A stretch of 64,000 nucleotides of DNA from Otatea glauca (GCA_036346275.1 CM070730.1:43880918-43944917); one strand, 5' to 3'; numbered from the stretch's first letter, positions 10,850-22,855 are shown. The notes: a model not told the origin generated them from the letters alone. Numbers and translations: made by a program.

Positions 10850-12075
10850 ATCTCGTTTAGTTTATGATCGTGATGATCTGCATATGCGCGTTGTGCGACA
10901 GTAATATATTGGATCTACTACTGATTTGGTATGATGACCTAGATCGGGTCATTAGATGAATCGGTTGTTAGTAATAGGTTGATGATATCAATCGGGTTTT
11001 AGTTTCAGATTTAGGGTTTCATGGTAGATCGATCTGTTCTGGTTGTATCGGCTGTACATGGCAGCATTGTTTGATCACCCTTATCGGTCGGTTTTCGCAA
11101 TCAGGGTGAACAACGATGCTTAGTCGTAAGTGTCCAATCAAGTAGAGAGATTTTTCAATGGAAAACGAGTCGATGAGATCGATTCAAATTTTGATTAATA
11201 TGATGAAATTTTTCCATGGAAATCTATATATCGAATACATGCCCAAATTTTTTGCATAACTTGCTTTTGCAGGATAATATGTGAATAGTATGGCTCTCAT
11301 GTATGTGATGCATGGTCATGACATGCGTGTCATGAAATATAGCCAAAGGCTACACATAATTGTATAATGGCCTGCATGTCGGTTTGTGATGTTTGATGAT
11401 CAATGTAATTCATCGATAGCTATTAGGAGTAATAGCTAGGTAGGATGGAGATCTCTAGCATGATGGCTCGGTGAACAGGTGGCGTGGTAATGGAGATTGC
11501 TATGTCAAGGGCCATACTATTTCACAGCTTAATGTGATTATTTGTGATTTATTTTTCTGTTACACTACATTACATACGTTTTGCTAGATAATTCTATCTT
11601 GTTAGAGTAGTTTCCCTCAAAGAAAATTAAGTTAATTTGATGCCTTGCCAAATTGTTGCAACTATCGAGTCTTGATTATTGAGTAGTGCGTCTGCCAAAG
11701 CAGAGTGCGGTCACTTATCTTGACATTGTAGGGTATATGTTGGACACGTACAAGTGAACATTGGTCTAACTTAACTAGGCTATCAAAATGGTTTGGGCCT
11801 AGGGCATGGTGTTGAGTCGATGAAATGAGATGTCACTCAACCAACAAGAATTACATGAGATGTAATTAGCAAGGTGTTGCTTACCGAATGACATTAGGTT
11901 TCTAGCAGTGATGCCAAAGCTCACTAGGACTTACTGAAATTTGGATCTTGACTCACTATATGTTGTTACAGGGAACATGGTTTGATACAGTGGGAATATC
12001 TTTTATTAAATTGTTTAGTAGAAGATCATGCATAAACATAGTGCTTATCTATTGCATATTTATGTCGTAGATTAA
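10850..12075 (+). other. Untranslated leader of the Copia element
   Basis: About 1.2 kb between primer site and gag ATG without a usable ORF. It is AT-rich with many short upstream ATGs. Such long leaders occur in several grass Copia families. I see no separate gene in it. Confidence 0.5.
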
Positions 12076-12235
12076 ATGGCACCTACTACTTCCTCCGCAC
12101 CCAGTTTTAGCTTGCGTTCGATTCTTGAAAAAGATAAACTGAATGGAGCAAACTTTATTGACTGGTATCGCAATCTGAGAATTGTTCTCAAACAAGAAAA
12201 GAAGGAATATGTTCTAGAGAATGAGGAGGAACGCG
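12076..12235 (+). pseudogene. Copia gag, N-terminal fragment
   Basis: The ATG at 12076 opens a frame with the typical grass Copia gag start: LRSILEKDKLNGANF, DWYRNLRIVLKQEKKEYVLE. It is open for about 53 codons, then ends at a junction with the inverted LTR of a related Copia copy at about 12235/12236. CCHC knuckle, protease, integrase and RT of this copy are all missing. Confidence 0.8.
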
Positions 12236-13574
12236 GTATGCTACACTAGCACAAATAAAAAAAGTACCGCAAAACCAGAAAGCTACTCGCAAGAAGGGGT
12301 CATAGATTAGATTACCAATAGAAGCGCAGTTGCGGAATCCTTCGCGCGTCGATGTAGTGGATCGTCCTCGCCGCAGTCATTGCGTCGATGGAGAGGATCG
12401 TCCTCCCACACCGCAGTCGCAGCAGCGTCACCGCAGTAGTCCACATGTCCGGGGATGGAACGCCGTGCGTCGGTGTGCAAGCACCTGGTCGCTCAGCAGG
12501 GGTAGCAAGAGGAGGAGGCTAGGGTTTTGGGTGAAACACTTCTAGACCGTAGGAAAAGCACTCCCTGCGCCCACCCTCCTCCACTCCTTATATAGCCACG
12601 AGATGAAACCCTAAACCAGGGCCCATCAGTGTTCTAAGCCCACGAAGTTCATTAATTACGGATCCAATCCAAATTAATGTGTCCCAGCCTATTAAGTGTG
12701 TGACCCTACAGGTTCACATACGTTTGGACATGGATTCAGAAAACTCCTTTTTAATCCAATAGTATATAGTGGCTCCTTGCAAAGCATGCCAACTCCCAAA
12801 CATACTATGATCAAATTGGACAGAACCTATCAAAAGTACTCATGTAATAATCCCTTTGCCAAGTATATGAAGATTGAACTCAAGGCGAGAAGCATGTCAT
12901 CCTTTGATGATTCAATCCATCTCTCGTATCCGTGATATATTAATAAGTTGTGATTGACTCCTCAATCACGGCATGGCCATGCACTTCCTTAATCATATCA
13001 CACGAGTGGCCTTGTCATATATCTCCATCTCATTGGAGTGTCAAATTCCATCTTGACTGCTCACTTCCCTCTGCACGTTTTATAATAAACATGAAAGCTA
13101 CCTTTATAACTATCTGGTTAGGAAGTAGTGTTTGATAGCCCCAAGAAAAACTATTACACATGTAGGGAATATGACAATCTCAGGTCTAAGGATCATACAT
13201 CTACTATGTATGAGATACACTGATGACACATAAGAATGTAACATTCTCGCAGTGTCCCATTGCGGGTCAATCTAACACATGTCCTTCAACATGCGTCCAC
13301 AATGTATAGATGATATCTCCATATCCCATGATCTATGAAGCATGATCATCGATCACTACATGTGCTGATCTATTCATCGTTGTCCTATACGATGATATCC
13401 GATCATAGATATTTATCGAATTACATCAATAAGTAAAGAGCTTCATAATCAAGTCACATACTTGTTGATCAATACAATGATATACATTCATTGAACCAAT
13501 AATCATATTATTATTCGTAAACATAGTCATGTTAAAATCATCTAAATGATTTCCTCAAGGGCATAACGCTAACA
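12236..13574 (-). repeat. 3' LTR of a second Copia element (minus strand)
   Basis: The LTR starts TGTTAGCG on the minus strand at 13574, next to a purine-rich AAGTGGGAGA tract, and runs to about 12236, where the last dozen bases before the expected end are missing. The minus strand has TATATAAGG at about 12590 and GC-rich sequence after it. It is related to, but clearly diverged from, the plus-strand Copia LTR at 9883-10835. Confidence 0.75.
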
Positions 13575-13594
13575 ATCTCCCACTTGCACTTGAG

Positions 13595-14300
13595 TCAATC
13601 AATTAAGTATCTAATACCAATAGACCTCGTGTGCGCCTCATGCTTAGGCCGTGGCAGTGGCTTTGTCAACGGATCAGCCACATTGGCTTCCGTATGTACT
13701 TTGCATATTCTCACGTCACCTCTATCCACAATCTCGCGAATAAGGTGAAAGCGTCGGAGTATGTGTTTAGACTTCTGATGAGATCTAGGCTCTTTAGCTT
13801 GTGCAATGGCACCACTATTATCACAATAGATGTCCATTTGACTAGAGGCACTAGCGACCACACCATGCTCTGTGATAAACTTCTTCATCCACACAGCTTC
13901 TTTTGCGGCCTCCGAAGCCACAATGTACTCCGCTTCTGTCGTTGAGTCGGCCACCGTGTTTTGCTTGGAACTCTTCCAGCTTACTGCTCCTCCATTTAGT
14001 GTAAACAAAAACCCGGATTGCGATCGGAAATCATCTTTGTCAGTTTGGAAGCTTGCATCGGTGTAACCCTTTGCAACCAGTTCTTCCTCACCTCCAAAAA
14101 TAAGGAACATACCCTTAGGTCTTCTCAAGTACTTCAGGATATTTTTTACGGCTATCCAATGACCATCACCAGGATCCGATTGGTATCTAATCGTGACACT
14201 TAGAGCATATGAGACATCTGGGCGTGTGCAGATCATGGCATACATAATAGACCCAATAGCTGAAGTATATGGAATCTGAAGGACCATGCGGAGGTCTATC
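13595..14300 (-). pseudogene. Copia reverse transcriptase end and RNase H, truncated
   Basis: The minus-strand frame shows the end of Copia RT (PYTSAIGSIMYAMICTRPDVSYALS) and the Copia RNase H (YTDASFQTDKDD, RSQSGFLFTLNGGAVSWKS, STTEAEYIVASEAAKEAVW, CDNSGAIAQAKEP, KHILRRFHLIREI, VADPLTKPL). The acidic residues of RNase H (D in YTDA, E in TEAEY, D in YCDNS) are present and the frame is open to its natural end at 13595. Homology stops near 14300; the rest of the frame to 14377 does not match, so the element is cut there. Confidence 0.9.
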
Positions 14301-14894
14301 CAGATTTGTGATGAGTATTTGACTAAATTTGAGCTTAGGTTGCTCTTGTTCGAGGTTGATTTGAAATGGATTTTCAATTGGAAGCAATTTGAAGTCTTCT
14401 CTGTTTTCCCAATGCTACAGGCCAGAACGAGTAAAAATGAATTTTAATGAGTGGACTTTGATGGATTTATTGCACATCTTTGTGGGCATTGCTATGTGAG
14501 GAGTTTCCTTGTTTTTGATGGTTGCAGGACAACGGTGCTAGGTCATGGTGAGGCGAAGGATGGCCGGGACTAGGCGAGGAGCGTCGGAGGTCCAAACGGT
14601 CGGGGATCACCGGAAGATGATCGGAGACGGAGTCCGTGCAAGCCATGAAGACAAGGAACAGATGAGATGCTAGCTAGACGCTGCGTGGATCAATGAGGAC
14701 CATTGGATCTTGGTCTAGTTGATAGGTTAGCGGGTCTAGTTAGTGTGCTTTGAGAACCATGCAAGAAAACCCATTATGTGTTGTGGGTTTTGGGTGAACC
14801 CTTGCATGGCTGGTTGAGTGGGTTAATCCTAGCCCTTGATAGATGCTCTAGGGTTTAGAGGCTCATCCAAGGGTGGTAGGTGGACCAAGAGTTG

Positions 14895-14902
14895 TATAAA
14901 TA
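14895..14902 (+). promoter_or_regulatory. TATA box of the SIRE-like LTR
   Basis: GTATAAATAGGGG lies about 525 bases before the element 1 insertion point and is followed by pyrimidine-rich sequence, as expected at an LTR start of transcription. Confidence 0.6.
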
Positions 14903-15414
14903 GGGGTGGAGGGGTAACCTTCCCCTCTTGAAGGTTTTGAGGTTTTTGATGCTCCTTTGAGCTTTGCCCCCATGAATGTGAGGCTTTGTAACCTCTCCTT
15001 CCAGAAAATACAAAAAATGTCTTTATATTATTGTGAATATAAATTGCACATTTACATTATGTCTTTACTTTACGCAATTTAAATTCAGCATTTACTTTCC
15101 CACATTTACATTCTCGCAATTTACTTTCTCGCAATTTGGATTTGCCTCCCCTCCTTCTAAATGCTGTTCTTCTAGGATGTCTTGAGGGTTTTCATATGGT
15201 TTTACATCTTTCTTGCATCCTAGGATAGACTAGAGATCAAGTTTTTTATCGAATTGCAAATCTGTCCAGAACTTGTTCTTCACGCAGCAGTAAGTCTTCG
15301 ATTTTTATAAAAATACAGAAAAATCCTTTTTAAGTTATTCTTGTTGGAGAAGGTGCACGACTCATATATCCATCTCTATAAACATTTTTGAGTTCACTGG
15401 CAGCACCGTTTGAG

Positions 15415-15419
15415 CACTA
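15415..15419. repeat. Target site duplication of element 1, left copy (CACTA)
   Basis: CACTA lies directly before the LTR start TGTAACATCCC and is repeated directly after the other LTR end at 27323-27327. Confidence 0.9.
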
Positions 15420-16088
15420 TGTAACATCCCAAAAATTTGGCTTATAATTTCGCTCATATGCTTTTTGGTGATTTTCTGAATTTATTGGATTTTTTTTCCA
15501 GAAATTAATTGAATTGAATTTAATTAAGTATATTGAACCTTTTGTGAAAACTAAATATATATAGATAAAGTTAATATAAAGTTTTACCAAAAATATTTTA
15601 TTTGTGCTCAGAATGTCTCAAAGTATTTATGAGAATTTTAAGGATTTTTCCGATATTTTAATTGCTTAAAGTAGATTAATCTAATTTCGGAATTATTTTA
15701 AATCAAAAGCTTTTGAAAATCGAGTGAACAAGATCGGGCCAAGCCCAAGATCGTGCGTGTCGCGCCCATCGACGTGCGGCCCGATCGGCCGCCACTGCCG
15801 CCGCGTGGCCGTTGGATGAAGATCGGACGGCCGTCTCCTTCGCGAAACCCTAGCGCCTTGGCCGTTGGATTGAGATCGAGCGGTCGGGATCGTTCGCGTT
15901 GTTTTGGTAAGTTTAGATCTCGCCGTTGATTTTGGAAAGAGCGGATCGGATCGTATCACCGGATCTAATCTCGCCGCTCGTTAAATCGGACGGTATCGCC
16001 ACTCGTCTCCGATTCGGTTTCGAATCCGCCGCGCGCTGCCGCCGCCGCGCGTGATTTAGGGTTGCCGTTTTAGCGCGCATGCCGAGGC

Positions 16089-16095
16089 TATAAAA
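16089..16095 (+). promoter_or_regulatory. TATA box of element 1 (5' LTR)
   Basis: GGCTATAAAAGCC lies 670 bases into the LTR, conserved in the 3' LTR at 24875-24881 and in the truncated LTR at 1669. Confidence 0.7.
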
Positions 16096-16985
16096 GCCGC
16101 AGCCCGCACACCGAGGTTCCTCGTTTCTCATCCCGCAGCGCATCCGCGATGCTAGCCTTCGCCGTTGAGTCACCGCCGTTTAGCCCCGAGAGCTCGCCGT
16201 AGTTTTCTAGCGCCGCCGCTTCGTTTTCGCCGTTCGCCGTCGCCGCCGCTCGACGTGTGGGTTCCAGCTGGTTCGCCACGCCGAGCCGCACCGAGCGACT
16301 ACCTCTTCGTCGCCGGCAGAGCCGTAACGCCGCTTGGGTCGTCGTCGTCCTCGTCTCCGAACTCAGCGCCGCGCGACATCGTCGTGCCGAAAGCCGCGAC
16401 ACCGCCGGATCTCAGCGGACCATCAGATCGAGCCACGCCGCTCGCTGCGCAGAAACGGCTCGGGTAAGCGTGGACCGCTGGATCGTGGTTGTTCGGGTGA
16501 GATCGCGCGCGTGCGCGAGAGCGTTAGCCGCCGATCGTCGCGCAGATGCGCGCGCGCGTGTCGAGCATCGCACGCGGCGGCGCGCAGCCAATCGATGCGC
16601 GCCGCGTGTCGGGCGCGTGGTGCGAGGCGCCGTGGGCCGCGTCCACGGTGGACCAGAGGCGGTTCTGTGGACCGAGTCCATGGACCAGGCGACGTGTCAG
16701 CGCCTGATTGGTCCGAGTCAGGGCTGACGTCAGCGTTGCGCAATAAAATCTTTTCCAATAGAAAAATAATTCAGAAAAATCAGAAATTCTATTTTCTGTA
16801 TTTTCAGTATTTATTCAAACTTCAAAAGGCTATATCTTTTGCATTTTAACTCGGAATTGAGTGTTTCAAATTTCTAAAAATTTGTAAAATCAAGATCTAT
16901 TTATTGGTGAATTTTATTTTATTTTTGGAGTTTGGTTGCTCTCTGGTTTGGTGTTTATTTGCTATTTTGGCATCGTTTCACGTAG

Positions 16986-17066
16986 ACGTTGAACTGCTCG
17001 GTGATCCGGAAGAAGATTCGTCGCTCCAAGACCCAAGCTCAGATCAAGACCAGCACCTACTCCAAG
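16986..17066 (+). other. LTR acidic exon A (element 1, 5' LTR)
   Basis: 81 nt between CACGTAG and the GC donor CAAG|GCAAGT. In phase 1 it encodes DVELLGDPEEDSS and SDQDQHLLQ. An upstream donor-like CTCGG|GTAAGC at 16464 could join to it across an AT-rich intron of 522 bases. The downstream intron would be 17067-18248 (1182 bases). Confidence 0.5.
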
Positions 17067-18248
17067 GCAAGTTGTGCTTTGATCATGTTGCACCTAATTT
17101 TCACCAAATTACTATTTTGTCTTTTAAACTTTATGCATGATATTTTATGTGTATAAATGATTTCAATTAATCTGGGAATTAGATAATATGCCTATTTGAA
17201 TTAAACCATACCTTGTCAATTATATGCCATGATCTATTTGTCACCCTAGGATGTGGAATTATAGTTGATAATCAACATGGGCTAGTTAGATCGTCATAGA
17301 TTGCTTAGCCATGCCACGTCATCACATGTGTCCGAATGTCGATACTTAATCTTGACTAATGGAATATGGAACAATGTTTATGAATTGGTGTGTCATGTGT
17401 TGTCACACAATGATATCAAGTTGTCGTGGCGAGGAGGTCACACATCGGGATTGAAATGTTGATGGCATGTGGTGCTTGGTAATCAACCGGGTGGTAATGA
17501 TTTTAGATTGAGGCAAGTGGCAAGGCGGTGTGCCAAGGTGGGCCAGTTTGGCGGGGTATGTGGAAGTCTTGCCTTAATCACCTTAAGGACTTAACCTTGC
17601 AAGCCTTTGACCGAGTCTCTCTTGCAACCACATGTCCGAATGGGACACTTTAGTGAATAATTTGTGAAACCTAGATTTGATCGTCGTGGTGAATAGTGAG
17701 TCCCGGTTACGGTTTAACTCACATGGCGCAAGAGGGGGCCTGTTGTGGTGGTTTAACCCTTGATGTTGAAACCTTAGCGAGCAAAGATCTTGGGTCTAGG
17801 TGTAGCATTGTAAAGGCTTTGTTATGATCACTCGCCTTGGTGGTGTTTGGTTGTATCGTGTGGGTAAAGTGCATAACCTCCGCAGAGTGTACAATCTATT
17901 CGAATAGCCGTGCTCACGGTATTGGGCAATGCTCGGAATTACAGATTAAGGGTTAGACTTTTGTTAAACAAAAACTTGTTGGGATGGCAAGGTGCCATGG
18001 AAAGTGGAAAATTAATTTAGGATTGGAAACTTGGTGTATTTCAGAAATACTGAATTTATTAATTACTGTATTTGTTTTACTGCTTTCCAATCTATTTATT
18101 GTATTCTTGTTAAATGCTGCTTTATTGCAAAAATACCCTTACTAGCCATTCCTTTGGATTAAGCCAAACTTATAGAATATTAGACTTGCATTATTTTGCA
18201 CAACTTGTTGAGTGCTTTATGTACTCACCCCATCAACAACAACTTCAG

Positions 18249-18304
18249 AAGAGGAAGAATCTACGCCAGTCATGGATGAGGATTATTTGGATGCGAATGC
18301 TTAG
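18249..18304 (+). other. LTR acidic exon B (element 1, 5' LTR)
   Basis: 56 nt after CTTCAG, encoding EEEESTPVMDEDYLDANA and TAG in the phase left by exon A. In the 3' LTR the equivalent acceptor CAG reads CGT (27005-27007). Confidence 0.5.
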
Positions 18305-18568
18305 GGTCCGAGCCTCGTTAGTTGCCTGTGGCGAACTGGAGCGCCACTGCGTTTATTCTTTTTCCGCTGCTTCTCATTGATACTCTTTTTAAGCCCTGTG
18401 AGGCATTATTCATGTAAGACAACAGTTATTATTAATTAATGAAGTTTATGCTATATTTCATTTGTGTGTGACTATGATAGCATCTATGTTGAGCTGTGTG
18501 CACTAGCGTGATCTGGACTAGTGCGGTATACAGAGGGTCCGGATTTGCAAATTCGGTCCCGACAGAGG

Positions 18569-18581
18569 TGGTATCAGAGCC
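18569..18581 (+). other. Primer binding site of element 1
   Basis: TGGTATCAGAGCC lies four bases after the LTR end and matches the initiator tRNA-Met 3' end. It is intact here but lacks one A in elements 2 and 3. Confidence 0.85.
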
Positions 18582-18777
18582 ATACTGACTATAGGTCTTG
18601 GCCCTAGGTAGTTGGTATCTCTTAGGAGTGTCCAAAATTATTTTCTAAAGAAAACAGTAAAATTGACTAATATGAAACTCTTGGCTTATCTCATCCTCCT
18701 ACTCTCATCCTTGCTAAATTACCTTCTTTTCGTTGCGTTTCGAGTGGAGATCTTATTCAAAATTTTGTTTTGAATAG

Positions 18778-19420
18778 ATGCCGATCTTTCAGTCCTTCGA
18801 GTCAAGACAGGGTGGCTATGCCATGGAGCTGTGGAGAGTTCTTCAAGTGATTGGAGGCTTTGATCGTCCGCTCTACCGAGGAAGCAACTGGAACGTCAAC
18901 GGTGTGCATCGGGGTTCTTACGCAGTCGATCATCTTCGCCGAGAGTGCGACGAGACCACCGACCGATCCACATCACCGCCTGAGAGGTTCACTTACGAGG
19001 TGGAGTTCAGAGGTCGCTAGACTTGCTCACGACGGATCCGCCACGACTACGCCTACGAGCCGCAACACCGATTTCGACTTCACCCGACAAGCGGCGAAGG
19101 CGTGCGGCGTCGACGGATCGTGGAAGGAGAGTGTGCTCTCGCAGTACACCTTGCCGAGTTCGCCACCGCCGGAGGATCACTTGAGGGACACTGCGCAAGA
19201 ACTGGAGACAGCGTGTGAGGCGTTGAGAGTGGCAGAGCGGGAGCTTCAAAGACCCGCGACGCAGCAGCCTGAGTCATCGGCGAGTGGAGGAGGCCTTGCG
19301 GTAGCCGAGGAAATAGCGGACCAAGTCGCCCAGAGCCGGATGAGGTCGCCAAGAAGAAGAAGAAGAAGACGGAAGAGCGTGAGTGGGAGCCCGAGGAGCC
19401 AGCAGAGGGTCACGGGATAG
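18778..19420 (+). pseudogene. Pre-gag ORF of element 1, unknown function
   Basis: Between primer site and gag lies a region with clear protein-coding character but at least one frameshift. It opens MPIFQSF, then MELWRVLQVIGGFDRPLY and NGVHRGSYAV. It continues FTYEVEFRGR and, in the next frame, an arginine-rich block (RRRRIVEGECA) and a lysine/glutamate tail (KKKKKKTEEREWEPEEP). Elements 2 and 3 have matching regions (34021-34690, and 58487-59182 on minus), so it is a family trait. It resembles the unnamed ORF seen ahead of gag in some grass gypsy elements. I cannot assign a function; the basic then acidic composition would suit nucleic-acid or protein binding. Confidence 0.55.
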
Positions 19421-19768
19421 GTTCGCACCCATGCCACCCACCCACCAGTGTATGCCCGGATCGCCTCACCTGTGGTGGCCGGATGAGTGAGAGTCGATCT
19501 TAGAGTTGTGTTGAGACTCGAGTGTTGAGTCGCGTTTTAAGTTAGCCTTTACCCTTTTAGTAGACGTTAAAGTTGCATGTTTAGTTGGTTCTTAATTGTT
19601 TGTCGAGTGTGCGGTGTGTGTTGCAAAGCCCTTAGGCATTGTAAGCAACCATACCAAGTAATAATAATAAAGATTATTTAAGTTGGGTTTAACTGTTTCC
19701 GCCTTAGAAATTCTTGCATCTTATCTATGCTACATCTATCTTTCCTAACCCAAGAAGCAATCAAGCGG
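19421..19768 (+). other. Spacer between pre-gag ORF and gag, element 1
   Basis: About 350 AT-rich, non-coding bases with an AATAATAATAAAG tract near 19655. Elements 2 and 3 have similar spacers. It could be an intron or an internal leader for gag translation; no clear signal decides. Confidence 0.4.
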
Positions 19769-20935
19769 ATGGTGAACACTCGCAAAGAACAATGGGGCTT
19801 CGGAAGTGGTCTACGCCAGCAACAATCCCAATGAAGGAGTACCACCGCAGCAAGCACCGCCAATGGATATGCGTAACTTGGGAGCTTTTCTCGCTGCGCA
19901 AACTCGGTTGATGCGCACTATGATGCGCAGATGACCAATATGGCTGCGATCAACAACCCGTTGGCCGAAAGGTAACAACAATGGCGGGCCTCGTCCTTAC
20001 TCCAAGTTGTCGACTTCATGAGGACCCGACCGCCAACATTCTCGCAACGCCAACCCCTTGGAAGCGGATGATTGGTCGAGAACCATTGAGAGGAAGTTGT
20101 ACATCACACAATGTGAAGGGCATGAGAGGGTTCTTTACGCATCCCATCGCCTAGAGGAACAATTTGCAGAATGGTGGGAGAACCATTGTGCTACTCATGA
20201 GGCACCCATGGAAATCACGTGGGAAGAGTTCGCAACGGCCTTCGCGAGCACCACGCACTGCAGGGAATGATGGACCTGAAAAGGAAGAATTCGGGCGCTT
20301 AAGCAAGGAGGCCAACCGGTGGTGATTACTTGAACAAATTCACACGCTTAGCACGCTATGCTCTCGAAGATGTAGCGACGGACAAGGCTAGACATCCCGC
20401 TTCATGAAAGGACTAAACTCGAGGTCGCAAGTGGGCCGACACCACACTTTTCCGATTTCCAAGAATTGGTAAACAAGGCTTTGATTCGGAGGATAAGCGC
20501 AAGGAGCTTGGGAAAATCGCAAACGCTTGATGACTAACCTGTGGACGCCTAACCACCTACGAATGAGGATGACCCGCAGCGGTTTGCTAGGTTCCAACCA
20601 CAAGTCGTTAACAAGCCAAGAACACCGCACCGCGACCATCGGACAAGGTTATCGACGCCGCCCAAGGTAACAATGCTCAAGGGGAGTGATCGGCACCGGA
20701 AGGTGCTCTGATTGCAATGAGTGGGGCATTATGCTAATAGATGTCCCGTAAAGGAGGAATCACGCCGATGCGTTTCAACCTTGGAACGACACCGCTAAGG
20801 CACCGATGACGGAGCGAATCGAGGAGCCGACAGCGGGAGTGACGCCTCAAGCTACTATTCGAGGCGAGTCAACCACATCACCGCCGATGGAGCCTGTGAA
20901 GCATCGACGTCAGATCGGGTAAGTTTTTGTAAACT
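19769..20935 (+). pseudogene. gag of element 1, frameshifted
   Basis: The ATG at 19769 opens MVNTR, the usual start of Tekay-like gag. Scattered over three frames are FMRTRPPTF, NPLEADDWSRTIERKLYITQCEG, HEAPMEITWEEFATAF (retrotransposon gag domain) and a CCHC knuckle beginning CSDCNEWG at 20704. The knuckle has a one-base frameshift between W/G and H. Gag would form the virus-like particle and bind RNA through the knuckle. Breaks are frequent; for example TTCTCGCAACGCC at 20038 lacks an AG present in element 3 at the same place. Confidence 0.8.
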
Positions 20936-21326
20936 CAAGACTGCAATAAAGATTATTTGATTCAGAGCTTCACATTCATTTGTCTCTCGAGCTTTTGCAT
21001 CTAAAAATGGTTTAAGCATGAAAATCTCAAGTGTGTGATGCTAGTTCAAGCCCCGTGATCCGAGTTAAGATCTAATATTGGATGTTTGGGGTAAAGTCGA
21101 TAATTAACGGGTAGAGTTCCTAGCGAACTTAATTATTCTAGATGCCCAAGTTTTAGATGTTATCCTTGGTATGGATTGGTTAACCAAGCATAAGACGGTA
21201 TTGGATTGTGGTGAAGGGTTGTATCCATTGAGAGCCCTACAGAGAAAAGGTGGAATTCGTTTACATCGGTTCGCAAGGGTCAATTAATGGTTAATAGCAT
21301 GAAAGCCACAAGATTGAGGACGTGCG
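20936..21326 (+). pseudogene. Aspartic protease of element 1, active site frameshifted
   Basis: The retropepsin reads HSFVS (around 20970), LKCVMLVQAP, ANLIILDAQVLDVILGMDWL and DCGEG in shifted frames. The Asp-Ser-Gly active site is encoded by GATTCAGAGCT, one G short of an in-frame DSGAS. The same codon pair is damaged differently in elements 2 and 3. The enzyme would cut the Gag-Pol precursor. Confidence 0.75.
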
Positions 21327-22215
21327 GTGGTCAAAGAATATCCAGATGTATTTCGGAGGATCCGCCAGAATGCCGCGCACCGTGACATCGAGTTTGTCAT
21401 TGAGTTAGTACCGCACAGCACCAATAGCAAAAGACCTTACCGGATGCCTACCGATGAGTTAGTAGAGATGAAGAAACAGATCGACGAGTTATTAGAGAAA
21501 GGTTTTATAAGACCAAGTTCGCCGCCATGGGGAGCGCCGATTTTGTTTGTCGTGAAAAAGGATGGAAGCCTTAGAATGTGTATTGATTACCGTGCACTTA
21601 ATGAAGTGACGATTAAGAATAAGTATCCGCTGCCAAGGATTGATGATCCGCTCGACCGCTTGAGAGGAGCTGGAGTTTTCTCCAAGATAGACCTTCGTTA
21701 GGATATCATCAACTAAAGATTCGGACGGAAGATGTTCCAAAACCGCATTTTCTTCAAGATACGGACATTATGAGTTCACGGTCATGTCTTTTTGATTGAC
21801 CAATGCATGACCTATTTCATGAACTTGATGAATAAGATTTTCATGGAATACTTGGACAAGTTTGTTGTTGTGTTCATAGATGATATTTTGGTATATTCAA
21901 GACCAAGCAGAGCACGCAAATCATCCGAGGCTAGTGTTGGAAAAGCTGCGTAAGCAACAATTTGTATGCTAAATTCAAGAATGCGACTTTTGGAAGGAAA
22001 AGGTGGAATTTCTGGTCATGTCATGACTGCGCAGGAGGTTCTTGTCGACCCAAGCAAAGTGGAGGCAGTGTTGCATTGGGAGCAACCAAAGTCTATCACT
22101 CAAGTCCGAAGTTTTCTGGGAATGGCAGGATATTATCGCCGGTTCATAGAAGGATTTTCGACGATTGCTAGACCTCTTACTCGCTTATTGAAAAGGAAAA
22201 GAAATTTTCATGGAC
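21327..22215 (+). pseudogene. Reverse transcriptase of element 1
   Basis: 21327-21701 is open and shows the N-terminal RT blocks (VKEYPDVF, KRPYRMPTDELVEMKKQI, LLEKGFIRPSSPPWGAPILFV, KDGSLRMCIDYRALNEVTIKNKYPLPRID, FSKIDLR). The active-site block VFIDDILVYS follows at about 21868-21900 (FIDD for the YXDD box) in another frame, then SFLGMAGYYRRFIEGFSTIARPL at 22100-22190. At least four frame breaks. Ty3/gypsy type by motif spacing and by lying ahead of integrase. Confidence 0.9.
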
Positions 22216-22855
22216 GCCAGATTGTGATAAGAGTTTTGAGGAATTAAAGAAGCGTTTAACAACAGCCCTAGTGTTGGTTTTGCCTAATGTTCAGAACAGC
22301 CTCGATATATACTGTGATGCGTCAAGACAGGGTCTTGGATGCGTATTGATGCAAGAGGGTAAAGTGGTCGATATGCGTCAAGGCGCTTAAGACCGCATGA
22401 AGGAAATTATCCTACGATGACTTGGAATTGGTCGCCGTGGTGCATGCCTTGAAATTGTGGCGTCATTATCTCATTGGAAATAGATGTGAGATATATACGG
22501 ACCATAAGAGTTTGAAATATATTTTCACTCAATCAGATCTCAATATGAGGCAAAGGAGATGGTTGGAATTAATCAAGGATTATAACATGGGAATTCATTA
22601 CCATCCGGGAAAAGCAAATGTGGTAGCTGATGCCTTAAGTCGCAAGAGCTACGTGGCGAATATGATGGTGCAGGAAGGACAGTCAGAACTGTGCAGAGAA
22701 TTGCAAAATTTAAAATTGGAAGTAGTTTTAGAAGGATTCCTAGCTGCTTTGGAAGTGAAGCCAATGCTCGAAGATCAAATTCGGGAAGGACAAAAAGATG
22801 ATGAGAAAGTCAACCGAATCAAGGCTAAAAGGATGAAGGATTAGCAAAGGACTTT
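22216..22855 (+). pseudogene. RNase H of element 1
   Basis: The N-terminal part (around 22300, IYCDASRQGLGCVLMQEGK) is frameshifted. The C-terminal part, 22422-22844, is one open frame: ELVAVVHALKLWRHYLIGN, YTDHKSLKYIFTQ, LNMRQRRWLELIKDY, HPGKANVVADALSRK. The first and last catalytic Asp regions can be recognised but sit in different frames. It would remove RNA from the RNA/DNA hybrid. The stretch after SRK is the linker to integrase. Confidence 0.88.

Larger units (their letters stand above)
14300..15419 (+). repeat. First part of the 5' LTR of a SIRE/Maximus-like Copia element
   Basis: The LTR continues without a gap across element 1: the sequence before 15420 and after 27322 joins at the duplicated CACTA. 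A TATAAATA box lies at 14895-14902, followed by a C-rich leader and repeats of a 'CGCAATTTAC' type near 15075-15135. The LTR start is not certain; I can place it only between about 14300 and 14850. No ORF is seen here. Confidence 0.55.
15420..18564 (+). repeat. 5' LTR of element 1
   Basis: 3145 bases from TGTAACATCCC to TCCCGACA. TATAAAA lies at 16089-16095. A GC-rich leader (about 16000-16740) is rich in CCGTTGGAT motifs and holds a TGACGTCA-type site at about 16725. Long tracts are identical to the 3' LTR (for example 17161-17400 against 25921-26160), which suggests a young insertion. Differences are concentrated in the GC-rich part and on CAG/CTG. Confidence 0.93.

Noticed and set aside
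13631..14203. Plus-strand ORFs opposite the Copia RNase H
   Set aside because: They are shadows of the minus-strand Copia RT/RNase H frame.
16165..16849. Several overlapping 100-170 codon ORFs in the GC-rich LTR leader of element 1
   Set aside because: They overlap in three frames and on both strands with compositional bias. One frame may be the first exon of the LTR split ORF, but I cannot tell which because frames differ between the two LTRs.
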